A DNA stretch of 64,000 nt from CAVXTF01 sp963701375 (GCA_963701375.1 CAVOZT010000004.1:682001-746000); one strand, 5' to 3'. Shown: positions 27,830 through 36,323, counted from the stretch's first letter. The notes: generated from the letters alone by a model not told the origin. Numbers and translations: made by a program.

Positions 27830-28050
27830 CGTCAACGCATCTCAGCACTGCGACCGGGTCGATCCGACATGATCTCCCAGAAGATGCAAGAGGAACTCTC
27901 GAAGTTGCTGGACCACGCACCTAGCATCCCCGAGACAAAGCTCAGAGCCGACCTAGAGCGAAGTCTCGGATCACCCTCGACTGGTGTGTTTGCAACATTT
28001 GAGATGGCGCCCGTCGCGTGCGCGTCGATTGGTCAGGTTCACAGGGCCAC
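27830..28050 (+). pseudogene. AarF/UbiB (ABC1) kinase-like fragment
   Basis: The frame reads DMISQKMQEELSKLLDHAPS, LRADLERSLGSPSTGVFATF and then VACASIGQVHRATL. This is the segment of AarF/UbiB family proteins ahead of and including the Ala-Ser-Ile-Gly-Gln-Val-His signature of the nucleotide-binding loop. About 60 residues of a ~450-residue family are left; both ends are missing. The similarity stops abruptly at about 28050, where a Ddn-type fragment in the other direction begins. A deletion or rearrangement junction is implied. Confidence 0.65.
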
Positions 28051-28270
28051 TTTGCACGCACGTAGTCTGATCGGCGTCCATTCTCCGCGACAAGCCAAAA
28101 CGTCTCCTCGTCTTGTCCATTGCAGATAGGCGTACGTCGGGGTTGTCCTGTCCGACGTCCGATCGTCTCAAGGAGCGCGTCTCCGGGGGAGGTAATCCGA
28201 GCTTCCACGCCACTTTGACCACAGGGTTGATGACGGACTTCTGCAGCGGCTGGATTAGGCGATTCCTCAT
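28047..28270 (-). pseudogene. Deazaflavin-dependent nitroreductase (Ddn)-like fragment
   Basis: ATG 28270 gives MRNRLIQPLQKSVINPVVKV, AWKLGLPPP. After adding one base near 28186 the frame reads GDALLETIGRRTGQPRRTPI, CNG, then ETFWLVAENGRRSDYVR. This is the first half of an F420-binding Ddn/DUF385-type reductase, including the Gly-Arg-x-Ser/Thr-Gly element. Similarity ends at about 28048 where the AarF fragment ends on the opposite strand. Truncated, therefore not functional. Confidence 0.65.
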
Positions 28271-28541
28271 GTTTAACCAGGCTATATCAGCCTCTTTTGA
28301 GTGTTGAGCGCCACCTCTGGCCCCGCTCGAAACGCCGCGAATTACTCAACCACCAAAGGAACAGAGAGATCCCGACCGTTGCGAATAGGGGAGCCTCATG
28401 CCGATCGTTGAGCCAATGGCTACAACAGTTGCGCACGAACATCATTTCGTTTACGGTCGGCGATGTCGGGTGGTCAGAGGATCACCTCGAAGTTGACGTC
28501 GCACACAAGCTGACAGGCAGCTTGGCGGAAGGAGACGCGTT

Positions 28542-28961
28542 ATGCATCGTTTCAAGGTTGCTTTAGGTATCGGCGCGGTCGTTGCGCTTCTGGGCTTGGG
28601 CCTGGGCGTGAACGCAGCCGCCGGAGCGGCATCGAATCCGTACGCCTCTGCCCATCGGGTATCGCCGAGCATCGGGGCGGTAAGCCCGGTCGGGACCTGG
28701 ACGTACTGCGACACTTCCGGCTGCCCTGTTACGTGGACGTTCTCCACTGGGGGAGCGTGGTCTGACAGCGGCGGCAACACCGGGTCGTGGATCAAGCAGG
28801 GGAAAGAGATCTCAGTCGATGTTCAGTCTGGGAACGCGGTCGGCTGCTTCTTCCTCGGCAAGATCATCACGACGACGACGCCGCATACGATCAACTCGGC
28901 CGCTCATCCCGGTCCCTACGACTGCGTCGGATCTAACTTCACCTGGTACGCCCACCAGTAG
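28542..28961 (+). CDS. Small secreted protein with Cys-rich lipocalin-like domain
   Basis: 139 residues; GGAAGGAG eight bases before ATG. A signal peptide (residues 1-30, ALGIGAVVALLGLGLGVNAA) is followed by a beta-rich domain VGTWTYCDTSGCPVTWTFST, GSWIKQGKEISVDVQ and VGCFFLGKIITTT, ending NFTWYAHQ. Four Cys probably form two disulfides. The Gly-Thr-Trp strand start and overall layout resemble small secreted lipocalin/avidin-like beta barrels. Function unknown. A terminator follows about 30 bp downstream. Confidence 0.7.
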   Translation: MHRFKVALGIGAVVALLGLGLGVNAAAGAASNPYASAHRVSPSIGAVSPVGTWTYCDTSGCPVTWTFSTGGAWSDSGGNTGSWIKQGKEISVDVQSGNAVGCFFLGKIITTTTPHTINSAAHPGPYDCVGSNFTWYAHQ

Positions 28962-28991
28962 CAGTAGTTCGTTAGTCCTATCTGGGTAACG

Positions 28992-29027
28992 CCCGGGGTA
29001 GCGCAATGTCAACTTCGCTGCCCCGGG
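28992..29027 (+). terminator. Strong hairpin terminator
   Basis: CCCGGGGTAGCG (28992-29003) pairs with CGCTGCCCCGGG (29016-29027) with one T/G contact, loop of 12 bases. It lies just after the small secreted protein gene. No U-run follows, as usual in high-GC actinobacteria. Confidence 0.7.
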
Positions 29028-29354
29028 CACCCGGAGCTAACCAGCGGCAGACTCCACGGTGTCAGGACGCCGAAACGAGCGCGTCGCCGGTTGCGGAATA
29101 GAAACCCGAACATCTCCAACGGTTTACTCAGAGCCTCCCTTTAGATCCGGCGGTCCGCTCGTCATCGAGAATCGCCCGCTCTAAGTTCGCGCGCGCCGGA
29201 CGCATTGTGCTTCCTGTCCACGGTCCGCGCGGTGCTTGGGTGACTAGCTTGGTCCGGGCTGCGTCTTGTCCGAGCTCTCATACTTTCTGCGCCGCTCGCC
29301 AACCCCGGCTCCCGAGCCACGAACTCAGATCTATGAGTCGCGAAGCACCGTGTT
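29028..29354. other. Intergenic region
   Basis: About 330 bp between the terminator and the convergent PilZ gene. I see only short chance frames and no repeat or RNA structure. Confidence 0.4.
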
Positions 29355-29744
29355 TCACCAGGTGACCCTCATCAGCTCGAGAGCCTTGAGGATCGACTGC
29401 TCCGTGTCGGAAAGGCCGACGAACTCCAGTCCGGCTCGGGTGCCTCCCTCATTGCCCCTACCTGTGTTCATCACGCGGCCAACAAGGCGGATACTGACGG
29501 ATTCTCCGACAGGGGTCTGGACGTGAACGATGAGCTGATGTCCGAGCAGATCAATGTCTGTGTCACCGAACAGTTCCAGACCCACACCGATGAGTGAGAT
29601 GTCGAGGACTCGGCATTCATTCCACCCCGAATGCGGATCATCTTCGACTATGTAGCGGCCCGGCCAGCCGGTGGTGACCCTTGGCGCACGCGCCTCCGAT
29701 ACTCCATGTTTCCTTCCTGCTTCGACATTCGATCGAATCGACAT
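29355..29744 (-). CDS. PilZ-domain protein (c-di-GMP receptor candidate)
   Basis: 129 residues from ATG 29744 (MSIRSNVEAGRKHGVSEARA). The PilZ core is seen in the strand-rich segment from GRYIVEDDPHSGWNECRVLD through ISLIGVGLELFGD and VGESVSIRLVGRVMN to TRAGLEFVGLSDTEQ. The Asp-x-Ser-x-x-Gly motif of c-di-GMP receptors appears as DISLIG, and Arg residues upstream could contact the ligand, though the classical Arg-x3-Arg is weak. It lies 116 bp downstream of a PAS-LuxR regulator on the same strand, suggesting a joint signalling role. Confidence 0.75.
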   Translation of the reverse strand: MSIRSNVEAGRKHGVSEARAPRVTTGWPGRYIVEDDPHSGWNECRVLDISLIGVGLELFGDTDIDLLGHQLIVHVQTPVGESVSIRLVGRVMNTGRGNEGGTRAGLEFVGLSDTEQSILKALELMRVTW

Positions 29745-29860
29745 GACCCGCCGGCGGTAAGGAAACAGGCACCAATGCGGCATGCCGCCTCTGAGGGTAA
29801 TGATTGCGTCGGGCGCGGGCGCTGGGCGGCGCTCCTGACGGACTAGACAAATATCACTTT

Positions 29861-30863
29861 TCAAGGCTCTACGGCTTGCACCAACGAGTCCCTGAGGAGG
29901 ACGGCGAGAAGCTCGGCTTGCGAATGCACTCCGAACTTTCGGAAGACGGCAGTGAGATGGTTCCTAACGGTGCTCGTGCTGAGATACAAAGCCGAAGCGA
30001 TTTCCTGAACGCGCTCGCCTTTGACGAGCCGAGTAAGGATCTCCCACTGCCGAGTGGAAAGGGAATCCACGGGCATGTGGGACCGAAAATGGTTCATTCC
30101 ATCCAGGCCATCGCAGTAGCGCGCGGCGATTTGTCTGTGACGCTCCGAGGTCTCGTCGGGGCCAAGATGCGAGATCGGCGCGAGCGCTAGACCAAGCCGG
30201 GGAGGTGAATGTCGGCACATCGCTGCGATCACACAGCCCAGATCCAGCCAACGATTGTCGGCACGAATGTTTGCTCTCAGGGTCGCAGCCTCTCCGTTTG
30301 CGGAAACTTGGGTCACGGCGAGGATGAACCGTTGTACGTCTCGAGGATGCACTAATCCCAAAAGTGCCAAACCTTTGTAGCTGTCGGGGCTTCGCCCAAG
30401 CACTACACCTATATCCGAGCTGACGTATTCGATGACCCAGTCATGATTTGTTACTGCGAGAGCCACGTTGACCTTGGAACCAAAGGGGGGAAATGCTGCT
30501 CGAACATCTCCACGCTCGATAGTGACCATCGCGATCCTGTTCTGAGTCGTCGCTAGGCGCACCCAGATCGTGGCAGTGAATTCGGTACCGTCAGCTTTGC
30601 GAAAGTGACGTACGAGCGCGGTAACCCGTAAGCGCTCCGGCTGTGAGCACTCTCAGCAAATCTCTTATGCTTGCCTCGTCGTTGATCACCACGTCGGAGA
30701 CCGGGACGTTCTCCAGTGAGTGCGGCGGTCGGCCCAAAAGCTCGTACGACGCAGGGCTCGCACCGACGATGAGCAGATTGTCCACGTCTACAGCGATGAG
30801 GGGATAAGTGTCCTTCTTGAGGATTTCGGCTACTGCCTTGGATTCACGTGGTGCGCCCGTCAT
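29861..30863 (-). pseudogene. Two-PAS LuxR-type regulator, one frameshift
   Basis: ATG 30863 opens MTGAPRESKAVAEILKKDTY, then a PAS domain (LIAVDVDNLLIVGASPASYE, ELLGRPPHSLENV). The frame breaks near 30615-30621. After removing one base it continues VRHFRKADGTEFTATIWVRL, the end of PAS1, then PAS2 (WVIEYVSSDIGVVLGRSPDS). A C-terminal LuxR/GerE helix-turn-helix follows (LSTRQWEILTRLVKGERVQE, IASALYLSTSTVRNHLTAVF). The corrected protein has 333 residues. PAS domains would sense a ligand or redox state and the HTH bind DNA. The PilZ gene lies downstream. Confidence 0.75.
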
Positions 30864-31183
30864 ACCATCGACCCAACCTCTTCCTAGAGGTGGTGCAACC
30901 GGAAGATCCTTCCAGATCATGTCCCGCTGAGGACAGGATGTCCCGACCGTAGCAAGTTGGATGACCGTCCACACTTCCTACGAAGAGATACCACCGCGCC
31001 GGACAGATTCGCGTGGGCTACAACCGCTTAGGAGGCTCGCCCCTTCTTCCATTGGGGGCGACAGCAACCCCCGTCATGTGTCGGCGAGGACCTCTCGCGC
31101 ATTCTCAGGGAACGGTCGGTCGATGCGCAGTCTGAAATCCTTCGAGCGCACCAGGGCGATCACCGCCGAAGTGGGCCATGCTG
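30864..31183. other. Intergenic region upstream of the PAS-LuxR gene
   Basis: About 320 bp with chance frames only. It should contain the promoter of the regulator gene, but I cannot point to elements with confidence. Confidence 0.4.
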
Positions 31184-31498
31184 CTACGGCCGTTCAGCTT
31201 GCGATGGGCCATCCTTCGATAACGAGTGGGACTCTTCTCTCGGGAGCATCACCCCGGTCGGGTTGCTTGCGGCTCCACTTTTCAGCAACGCTTGAAAGAG
31301 TTCGGCATTACCTACGACGGTGACCTTGGCACCGCGACAGTCGATACACCGCAACACGGCGACATCCTCTGACGCGTTTGGACTACCAGGTACTAGATCG
31401 CTCGCGAGATTCACCGGAGATTGGATCCTCGGGACTATCTCGTACTCGATGGTGCGCACAGCACCTGGAAAGACGGGCAACCGCAAAGCTCGTCGCAT
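31184..31498 (-). CDS. Possible small Cys-x2-Cys protein
   Basis: 104 residues, MRRALRLPVFPGAVRTIEYE followed by EDVAVLRCIDCRGAKVTVVG and NAELFQALLKSG. One Cys-x2-Cys knuckle, otherwise alpha/beta and soluble. Codon use looks coding but no ribosome site is clear and the tail is low complexity. A possible gene rather than a firm one. Confidence 0.4.
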   Translation of the reverse strand: MRRALRLPVFPGAVRTIEYEIVPRIQSPVNLASDLVPGSPNASEDVAVLRCIDCRGAKVTVVGNAELFQALLKSGAASNPTGVMLPREESHSLSKDGPSQAERP

Positions 31499-31796
31499 CT
31501 CTCGCCATCGTACTCAAACCCTGTAACAAACGACATTCTGCGTTTTGCCGCAAGGAAGACTGCTGGTGCTCGCCGAGCGGTGCGAGGTTCTTGGTCCTGA
31601 TCACCCTGACACACAAGCGACCAAGAACGAGCTCGGCGTATTACGCGGCGACTCGGGAGTCACCTGACTCAGCGTGGTCACAAATGTGGACATAGTCGCA
31701 AACTAAATCGTTTAGCTGACCTTTGCGCTCGACAACACTCGTTTGGTTCTCACGTTGCGCGGGGGATCCACGTGCCGGGAGTTTCTCGGCGCGAGC

Positions 31797-32045
31797 ATGA
31801 TGAATGTGCCTTGCTTCTGCGAGTGCAGTGCGGGATGTGCGGAGGAAGTAGCTTTCGGCATGCGCTTCTGTGAAAGTCACGCCGACGAGTCCTTGGAGTC
31901 GGAGAATCCGACACTCGTCGAAGCCGGTTGTCCGAGATGTGGCTTGCGGCCTCCAGAAGGCTCTCATCTCCATCGCTGCTCGAGGCGAGGCCGCACGTAT
32001 GTGACGCGCTTATCGCGGGGTCGCGGATGGAAGGTGGGCGTGTAA
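31797..32045 (+). CDS. Small Cys-rich zinc-binding-like protein
   Basis: 82 residues from ATG 31797 (an ATG follows directly at 31800). Cys and His residues are arranged as PCFCECSAGCAEE, RFCESHADES, AGCPRCGLRPPEGSHLHRCS, giving at least two possible zinc knuckles. A basic tail (RRGRTYVTRLSRGRGWK) could touch nucleic acid. The first part resembles Cys-rich proteins with Cys-x-Cys-x3-Cys and Cys-x2-His found in small actinobacterial proteins of unknown role. The ribosome site is weak. Confidence 0.45.
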   Translation: MMNVPCFCECSAGCAEEVAFGMRFCESHADESLESENPTLVEAGCPRCGLRPPEGSHLHRCSRRGRTYVTRLSRGRGWKVGV

Positions 32046-32365
32046 GTCGCGATAACTCATTGAGGCCATTGTGGGCTTTCACAAAGAACCACGATTGTTT
32101 CGCGACGTCTCCATCCCCTCTCAACGGTGTTGCACTTCGAGAGGCTGAGCTGGTTGTTTCGCAGAGCCTCGCTCTCAGACAAGGGGGGGTCTAGGGCCCC
32201 CGTTGGGGTACTCGTGATCGCTCGTGCTTCCGACAACATGGTTGTATCCAGGTCAGCGGATAAACAAGGACATTGTCTGAGATTGATTCACCCCGCATAC
32301 TCCGGATGCTTACGGGCACGACACCCACCGGGTTAAAAACTGCAAATCTGGGAAAGGTAAGGTGC
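32046..32365. other. Intergenic region between two Cys-rich small genes
   Basis: About 320 bp. Only overlapping chance frames on both strands. The right end GGGAAAGGTAAGGTGC is the likely ribosome site of the next gene. Confidence 0.35.
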
Positions 32366-32793
32366 GTGACCGGGAAGACCGTCTGGCGAGAGGCACATCG
32401 CCGGCGTCGGCCTCAAGGCTCGGCGGCGCATCAGCCGTCGGAGACGTCGCACCTTGGCGACGAGAGGTCTGGGGAAACGCTGTGCGGGTTGACGACCCAG
32501 CACCTTGAGACTGTAGCGACACCTTGGCCCGAGGTGGCTCGCCCCTGCGGCATGTGCAAGTGGCTAGCGCGACCCCCGACGCGACCGAACCGTCCGGTAA
32601 GCACATCGTTGGCGCAATCCCCAAGGGCTTCGCTCTCAAAGGGACGCCGACCGATCATGTTGCCGCGTTTTACGTACCGGTCGTTGCTGAGCTCTTATTG
32701 CAAGGCACCGCAACATCTTCAGTCTCGGTGATCTTCGAGACTCGCACTCAGTCGCTGAGAGAAGCCTTGCGTGATGGCATCATTGCGGGGTGA
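32366..32793 (+). pseudogene. Small zinc-ribbon-type protein with one frame shift
   Basis: GTG 32366 with a purine-rich ribosome site. The first frame holds HLGDERSGETLCGLTTQHLE and RPCGMCKWLA, a His..Cys...Cys-x2-Cys zinc pattern seen in many short actinobacterial proteins. After a one-base change near 32566-32571 the other frame gives ATPDATEPSGKHIVGAIPKG and TQSLREALRDGIIAG, ending at a stop that overlaps the pyrophosphatase start (GTGA). The joined length is 142 residues. That coupling supports the second half being real. Function unknown. Confidence 0.4.
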
Positions 32794-33302
32794 CCAACGA
32801 TGTCGAGGGAACGGAATCCGGACTCATTGATGTCGTCGTTGAGATCCCGTCTGGAACTCGAAACAAGTACGAGTTCGACGAGGTTACAGGTCGGCTTCGC
32901 TTGGAACGACAACTTCCGAGGTCGATGGCTTACCCCGCCGACTATGGTTTCGTGCCGGAGACCCTGGCAGAAGACGGCGATCCGTTAGACGCATTGGTAT
33001 TGATCGACGAACCCGTTGTGCCCGGCTGCATCGTGCGCGTCAAGCTTCTTGGAGTGCTCTGGGTTTCGGACGAACACGGCCCGGATCCTAAGCTGATAAC
33101 AATTCTCCCCGAAGTCGCAGACGACGTCGGTTGGGTTCAACTAAATGACCTTCCGACCCGTCGACTTGAAGAGATCGACCATTTCTTCGCTGTATACAAA
33201 GACCTGGAAACGGGTAGGAGCGTTGAGACGCACGGGTATGGCAATCGAGACGAAGCGATCGCTGTTGTTGCCGACGGCCGTAGGCGCTACGCCGAGGGGT
33301 AG
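32790..33302 (+). CDS. ppa: Inorganic pyrophosphatase (family I)
   Basis: 170 residues from GTG 32790. Diagnostic motifs: EIPSGTRNKYEFDEVTGRLR (Glu, Lys and Tyr of the active site), YPADYGFVPETLAEDGDPLD with the Asp-Gly-Asp-Pro-x-Asp metal signature, and a C-terminal YKDLETGRSVETHGYGNRDE. Soluble Mg2+-dependent enzyme that hydrolyses PPi to two phosphates and drives polymer synthesis. Length is normal. Its start overlaps the stop of the preceding small gene. It is less conserved in sequence context than usual housekeeping copies and sits among accessory genes, so it may be a second copy. Confidence 0.9.
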   Translation: MTNDVEGTESGLIDVVVEIPSGTRNKYEFDEVTGRLRLERQLPRSMAYPADYGFVPETLAEDGDPLDALVLIDEPVVPGCIVRVKLLGVLWVSDEHGPDPKLITILPEVADDVGWVQLNDLPTRRLEEIDHFFAVYKDLETGRSVETHGYGNRDEAIAVVADGRRRYAEG

Positions 33303-33317
33303 CTGCCCCTTCAAGGG

Positions 33318-34220
33318 TCACCAGCGAGCCGCGAGGTGGTCGGCAGTACTGAGCATGTCACGTCCTACCGGTTGCAGGTCAATCTTGGTGCACAGGAGCC
33401 CAGTCGAAACCCTCTCAACGACACCCCACTCCCAGATGGCCGTTTCATCCAGATGGGTCTCGGCCGCAAGCCACCGGGATCGGTCTCGAGGATCGCATTT
33501 CATGAGTTCCAAGGGATCCTCGCGCATCAGAACGCCCATGTCGTACTCGGCTTCCACGATCAGGCCGTCGGGGTCAACCAGCTTGTACCCGCTGTCCGCC
33601 TTCAATGTGTTCCACTGATGAACGTCACCATGCACGAGGACCGCGCTCTCGTCGTCGTGGGCTTCGATGCGGTGCTCAGCACAAATGAGCGCGTGTTCCA
33701 CTGCCCGTACCGAGCACGGATGCCCAAGATCCTCCCAGTCCGTCGAGATGAAGTCGACGAGCCATTGGCCCTTCTCTGCGCCCGTGGGCAGACCGCATCC
33801 CGCGGCAGGCCTCCAGACTCTCTTCACAGTGTCACACATGACTTTGTGGCGTTGTTCCATCGGAAGGCCTAGTTCTTTCAGTGACGGTCCCAGTCGTTCG
33901 AGAAGAAGTGCACCTCTCTCAACTTCGCTGCGGAGCATCTCTACGCAGCCCTGACCATTGGTCATGCTCAAGAAGGCAATTTCGTTGGTGGCGTCATCTC
34001 CTGGACGAGCTACAAGCAGTTTGAGCACGGCGGGCGTTCCGTCTTCGAGGCGGGCTTCGGCTACGAATGCCTCGGTAGCATCTGCAAACGGACGGCCTAC
34101 CGTGATTGACCATTCGCGTTCGAGGCTCGTGATGAGATCTGGCAGTTCGTCGAGCCAGCGTGTTGCCCCTATGGCAATGGCTTTCTTCCTTACGACCTCC
34201 GGAAGATGGTCCACTCCCAC
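33318..34220 (-). CDS. Aminoglycoside 6-phosphotransferase-family kinase
   Basis: 300 residues; GTG start (34220 or 34214). The choline/aminoglycoside kinase fold is shown by AEARLEDGTPAVLKLLVARP (ATP-binding Lys), the Brenner loop VLVHGDVHQWNTL (His-Gly-Asp-x4-Asn, about 195-207) and KLVDPDGLIVEAEYDMGVLM with the metal Asp. The Gly-Leu-Ile-Val-Glu-Ala-Glu-Tyr-Asp sequence is typical of the APH(6)/hydroxyurea-resistance (PF04655) branch, whose members phosphorylate streptomycin or other sugars. Resistance is not proven: many chromosomal members have unknown substrates. Ends 15 bp from the convergent ppa gene. Confidence 0.85.
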   Translation of the reverse strand: MGVDHLPEVVRKKAIAIGATRWLDELPDLITSLEREWSITVGRPFADATEAFVAEARLEDGTPAVLKLLVARPGDDATNEIAFLSMTNGQGCVEMLRSEVERGALLLERLGPSLKELGLPMEQRHKVMCDTVKRVWRPAAGCGLPTGAEKGQWLVDFISTDWEDLGHPCSVRAVEHALICAEHRIEAHDDESAVLVHGDVHQWNTLKADSGYKLVDPDGLIVEAEYDMGVLMREDPLELMKCDPRDRSRWLAAETHLDETAIWEWGVVERVSTGLLCTKIDLQPVGRDMLSTADHLAARW

Positions 34221-34493
34221 TCACATTGACAGATACGTAATGAAGGCGACCACGGCGACCAGCAGTGCGAACCCGCCCGCAATTAGCCACACACGAGCGG
34301 TCTGCGAATGGCTGACGATATCGCCCTGGTCTCGCTGCAGGTCGGTGTCGGTGACCCCCTTTTGGTATCCGGACTGGCGAGCCGGTCGTCGTTGGCGAAT
34401 CCTTTGCCGCCGTCGGGATGCCCCCGCGTTCATTCGAGACGTCAACGCGATCAGACCGCAGAACCAAGCGATCACGAGGCTATATATCGCCAC
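34221..34493 (-). CDS. Small two-helix membrane protein
   Basis: 90 residues from GTG 34493 (GGAG just upstream). Helix 1 is VAIYSLVIAWFCGLIAL near the N-terminus and helix 2 RVWLIAGGFALLVAVVAFIT at the C-terminus, joined by a very basic loop (SRRRQRIRQRRPARQ) that must be cytoplasmic. Its stop directly adjoins the kinase start, so the two are co-transcribed. Function unknown. A longer upstream frame is unlikely, since it is basic and overlaps the divergent VOC gene. Confidence 0.55.
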   Translation of the reverse strand: MAIYSLVIAWFCGLIALTSRMNAGASRRRQRIRQRRPARQSGYQKGVTDTDLQRDQGDIVSHSQTARVWLIAGGFALLVAVVAFITYLSM

Positions 34494-34634
34494 GTTCTCC
34501 GCTACCTTCACACGACCAGAGTACAAGGGCGGCCTGCGGCCTTCAGGCGGCTTCGGCTTCCGGCCCGCCCTATTGTGCCGAAACGCCTTCGCCGAGGCAG
34601 AGGTTCGATTCAACTCGTATGGCAGGATTTGGCC

Positions 34635-35012
34635 GTGTTGAATATCGGGATTGTGGTCCTCGGGGTCAGTGACGTATCCCGAGCAGCCGAGTTCTGGTGC
34701 CGAGCGCTTGGATACGAAGTTCACGAGGGTGGATTTGGCGGTTGGTCAACGGTGCTCACGCCGCGAGGAGACATTGGAACGAAGATCGCCCTTCAGCGCA
34801 GCCAGTCACCCCCTGAAGAACATCCACGCCTACATCTGGACCTGCATGTGGCCGACGCGGCCGAACAGGCGACTGAGGTGACTCGGCTCGTGTCGCTCGG
34901 AGCTGAACGGATCGACTGGGACAGCTATCCAGATGATCCGGACTTTGTCGTGCTCGCAGATCCCGAAGGCAACCGCTTCTGTATCGTCGATCTCAGCCAC
35001 GAGCACGGCTGA
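34635..35012 (+). CDS. VOC/glyoxalase-family protein
   Basis: 125 residues from GTG 34635. NIGIVVLGVSDVSRAAEFWC is the first beta-alpha-beta of the vicinal-oxygen-chelate fold, PRLHLDLHVADAAEQATEVT the second. VVLADPEGNRFCIVDL is the C-terminal Asp-Pro-Glu-Gly-Asn-x-Phe motif. Two-module single-chain protein of standard length, related to glyoxalase-like (Glyoxalase_6) proteins. Metal ligand and substrate cannot be assigned by eye. Third VOC gene of the window, but outside the tRNA-Val element. Confidence 0.8.
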   Translation: MLNIGIVVLGVSDVSRAAEFWCRALGYEVHEGGFGGWSTVLTPRGDIGTKIALQRSQSPPEEHPRLHLDLHVADAAEQATEVTRLVSLGAERIDWDSYPDDPDFVVLADPEGNRFCIVDLSHEHG

Positions 35013-35110
35013 CCGAGGTCGCGGAACTCGTCTTAACACTCACGACGAACTTCCAGCGATTAAGGAAACCAAACCGTTTGGCGGGGCATGGCTGGGGTAC
35101 GGCTCAACTC

Positions 35111-35671
35111 ATGGATGCAATAACGCTATTGAAGCAGGACCACAAAGCGGTCAACGCTCTGTTCAGGAAGTTCGAGCAGGCCGGCAATCGTGCCGCGGCG
35201 ACTAAAGCTGAGCTGGCGAGTCGCATCGTAAGAGAACTGTCTGTTCACGCCAGCATCGAGGAGCAGGTCTTCTATCCTGCCGTGCTCGATGTGGTTCCGA
35301 GCTTGACCGACAAGATCCTCGAAGGCCTCGAAGAGCATCACGTCGTGAAATGGATTTGCTCGGAGATCGATGGCCTCACGCCGGCCGACGAGCGGTTCGA
35401 CGCCAAAATGCGTGTTCTGATTGAGATGGTACGGCTCCACGTGGAAGAGGAGGAGTCTTCGCTCTTTCCGGAGGTCCGTGCTGCACTGGGCCGTAAGGAG
35501 TTGAGCGAGATAGGGGAGTCGCTCGCCAAGGTGAAGGAAACCGCGCCCAACAGACCTCACCCCCGTCTTCCGGACACCCCGCCGGCGAATCTGGTGATGG
35601 GTGGGGTCGCTTCGGTGGTGGACCGGGCACTCGACGCCGGGAAGAGAGTAGTAAAGGGTGGAGCGCGGTAG
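35111..35671 (+). CDS. Hemerythrin HHE-domain protein
   Basis: 186 residues starting MDAITLLKQDHKAVNALFRK at 35111. Di-iron ligands of the four-helix bundle are visible: QDH in helix 1, HASIEEQVFYP (His-x4-Glu) in helix 2, EEHHVVKW in helix 3 and HVEEEESSLFPEV (His-x4-Glu) in helix 4. These domains bind O2, NO or sense oxygen/iron. The C-terminal 40 residues are Pro-rich then helical (RALDAGKRVVKGG). Its stop overlaps the next gene by 14 bp, indicating an operon with the membrane protein. Confidence 0.9.
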   Translation: MDAITLLKQDHKAVNALFRKFEQAGNRAAATKAELASRIVRELSVHASIEEQVFYPAVLDVVPSLTDKILEGLEEHHVVKWICSEIDGLTPADERFDAKMRVLIEMVRLHVEEEESSLFPEVRAALGRKELSEIGESLAKVKETAPNRPHPRLPDTPPANLVMGGVASVVDRALDAGKRVVKGGAR

Positions 35672-36182
35672 TAAGCAGCCTTTAGACGGCCGGGCACCTG
35701 ACGACCTGGGTCGAGACGAATCCGAGCCGGAGCGCGAGGATCGGAACTTAATCGAGCTGCTGCAGGAGTTGCGGGTAGCCGGACTTGGGGTACAGGTTCT
35801 CTTCGGGTTCCTACTTTCGCTTCCCTTCAGCGTCCGGTTCGACAAGCTCGACGGTACTCAGCGCGGCCTGTATATCGTGAGCTTGACGATGTCCGCACTC
35901 TCTACTGCGCTGCTTTGTGGTCCGGTCGCGTATCACCGCGTAGTGTTCCGCCAGCATCAGAAGGCTCGCTTGCTCCACGTGGCTAATACGATGGCGCTCT
36001 TCGGTCTTATCACGGTCGCCCTCGCGATCTCGGTCGCGGTGATGCTCATCATCAGCTTCGTCGAGCGCGGCGCGCTGGTCGTGATCATTTCTGTGGCAAC
36101 CTTCTTGTCCTTCGCCAGCCTGTGGTTCGTGCTCCCTTTCAGCAATCGCATTCGAGCTTTCAGCAATCGCATTCGAGCTTGA
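35658..36182 (+). CDS. DUF6328-type four-helix membrane protein
   Basis: 174 residues from GTG 35658. After an acidic/basic N-terminus (EREDRNLIELLQELRVAGLG), four hydrophobic helices follow: VQVLFGFLLSLPFS, GLYIVSLTMSALSTALLCGP, VANTMALFGLITVALAISVA and VVIISVATFLSFASLWFVLP. The ELRVAGLGVQVLFGFLLSLPF sequence region is a DUF6328 signature as I recall it. The last residues contain an exact duplication (FSNRIRA twice) from a 21-bp tandem repeat. Coupled to the hemerythrin gene. Function unknown. Confidence 0.7.
   Translation: MERGSKQPLDGRAPDDLGRDESEPEREDRNLIELLQELRVAGLGVQVLFGFLLSLPFSVRFDKLDGTQRGLYIVSLTMSALSTALLCGPVAYHRVVFRQHQKARLLHVANTMALFGLITVALAISVAVMLIISFVERGALVVIISVATFLSFASLWFVLPFSNRIRAFSNRIRA
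36136..36177 (+). repeat. Exact 21-bp tandem duplication at the gene's 3' end
   Basis: Unit CTTTCAGCAATCGCATTCGAG occurs twice with no mismatch, at 36136-36156 and 36157-36177, in frame, adding seven residues to the C-terminus of the membrane protein. The copies are identical, so the duplication is recent. Confidence 0.9.
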
Positions 36183-36323
36183 CCCATCCGACGAATCACC
36201 GATCGGGTCGTGGTGCGGGACGCGGTCGAACCGCCGGTATGAACCATGAGGCTGCTACTTCCGCCTCCCACCTGCTACTGCCGTCGACTAAGAAGGGATA
36301 GAAGCAGCGATCGGGAGGTGAGA

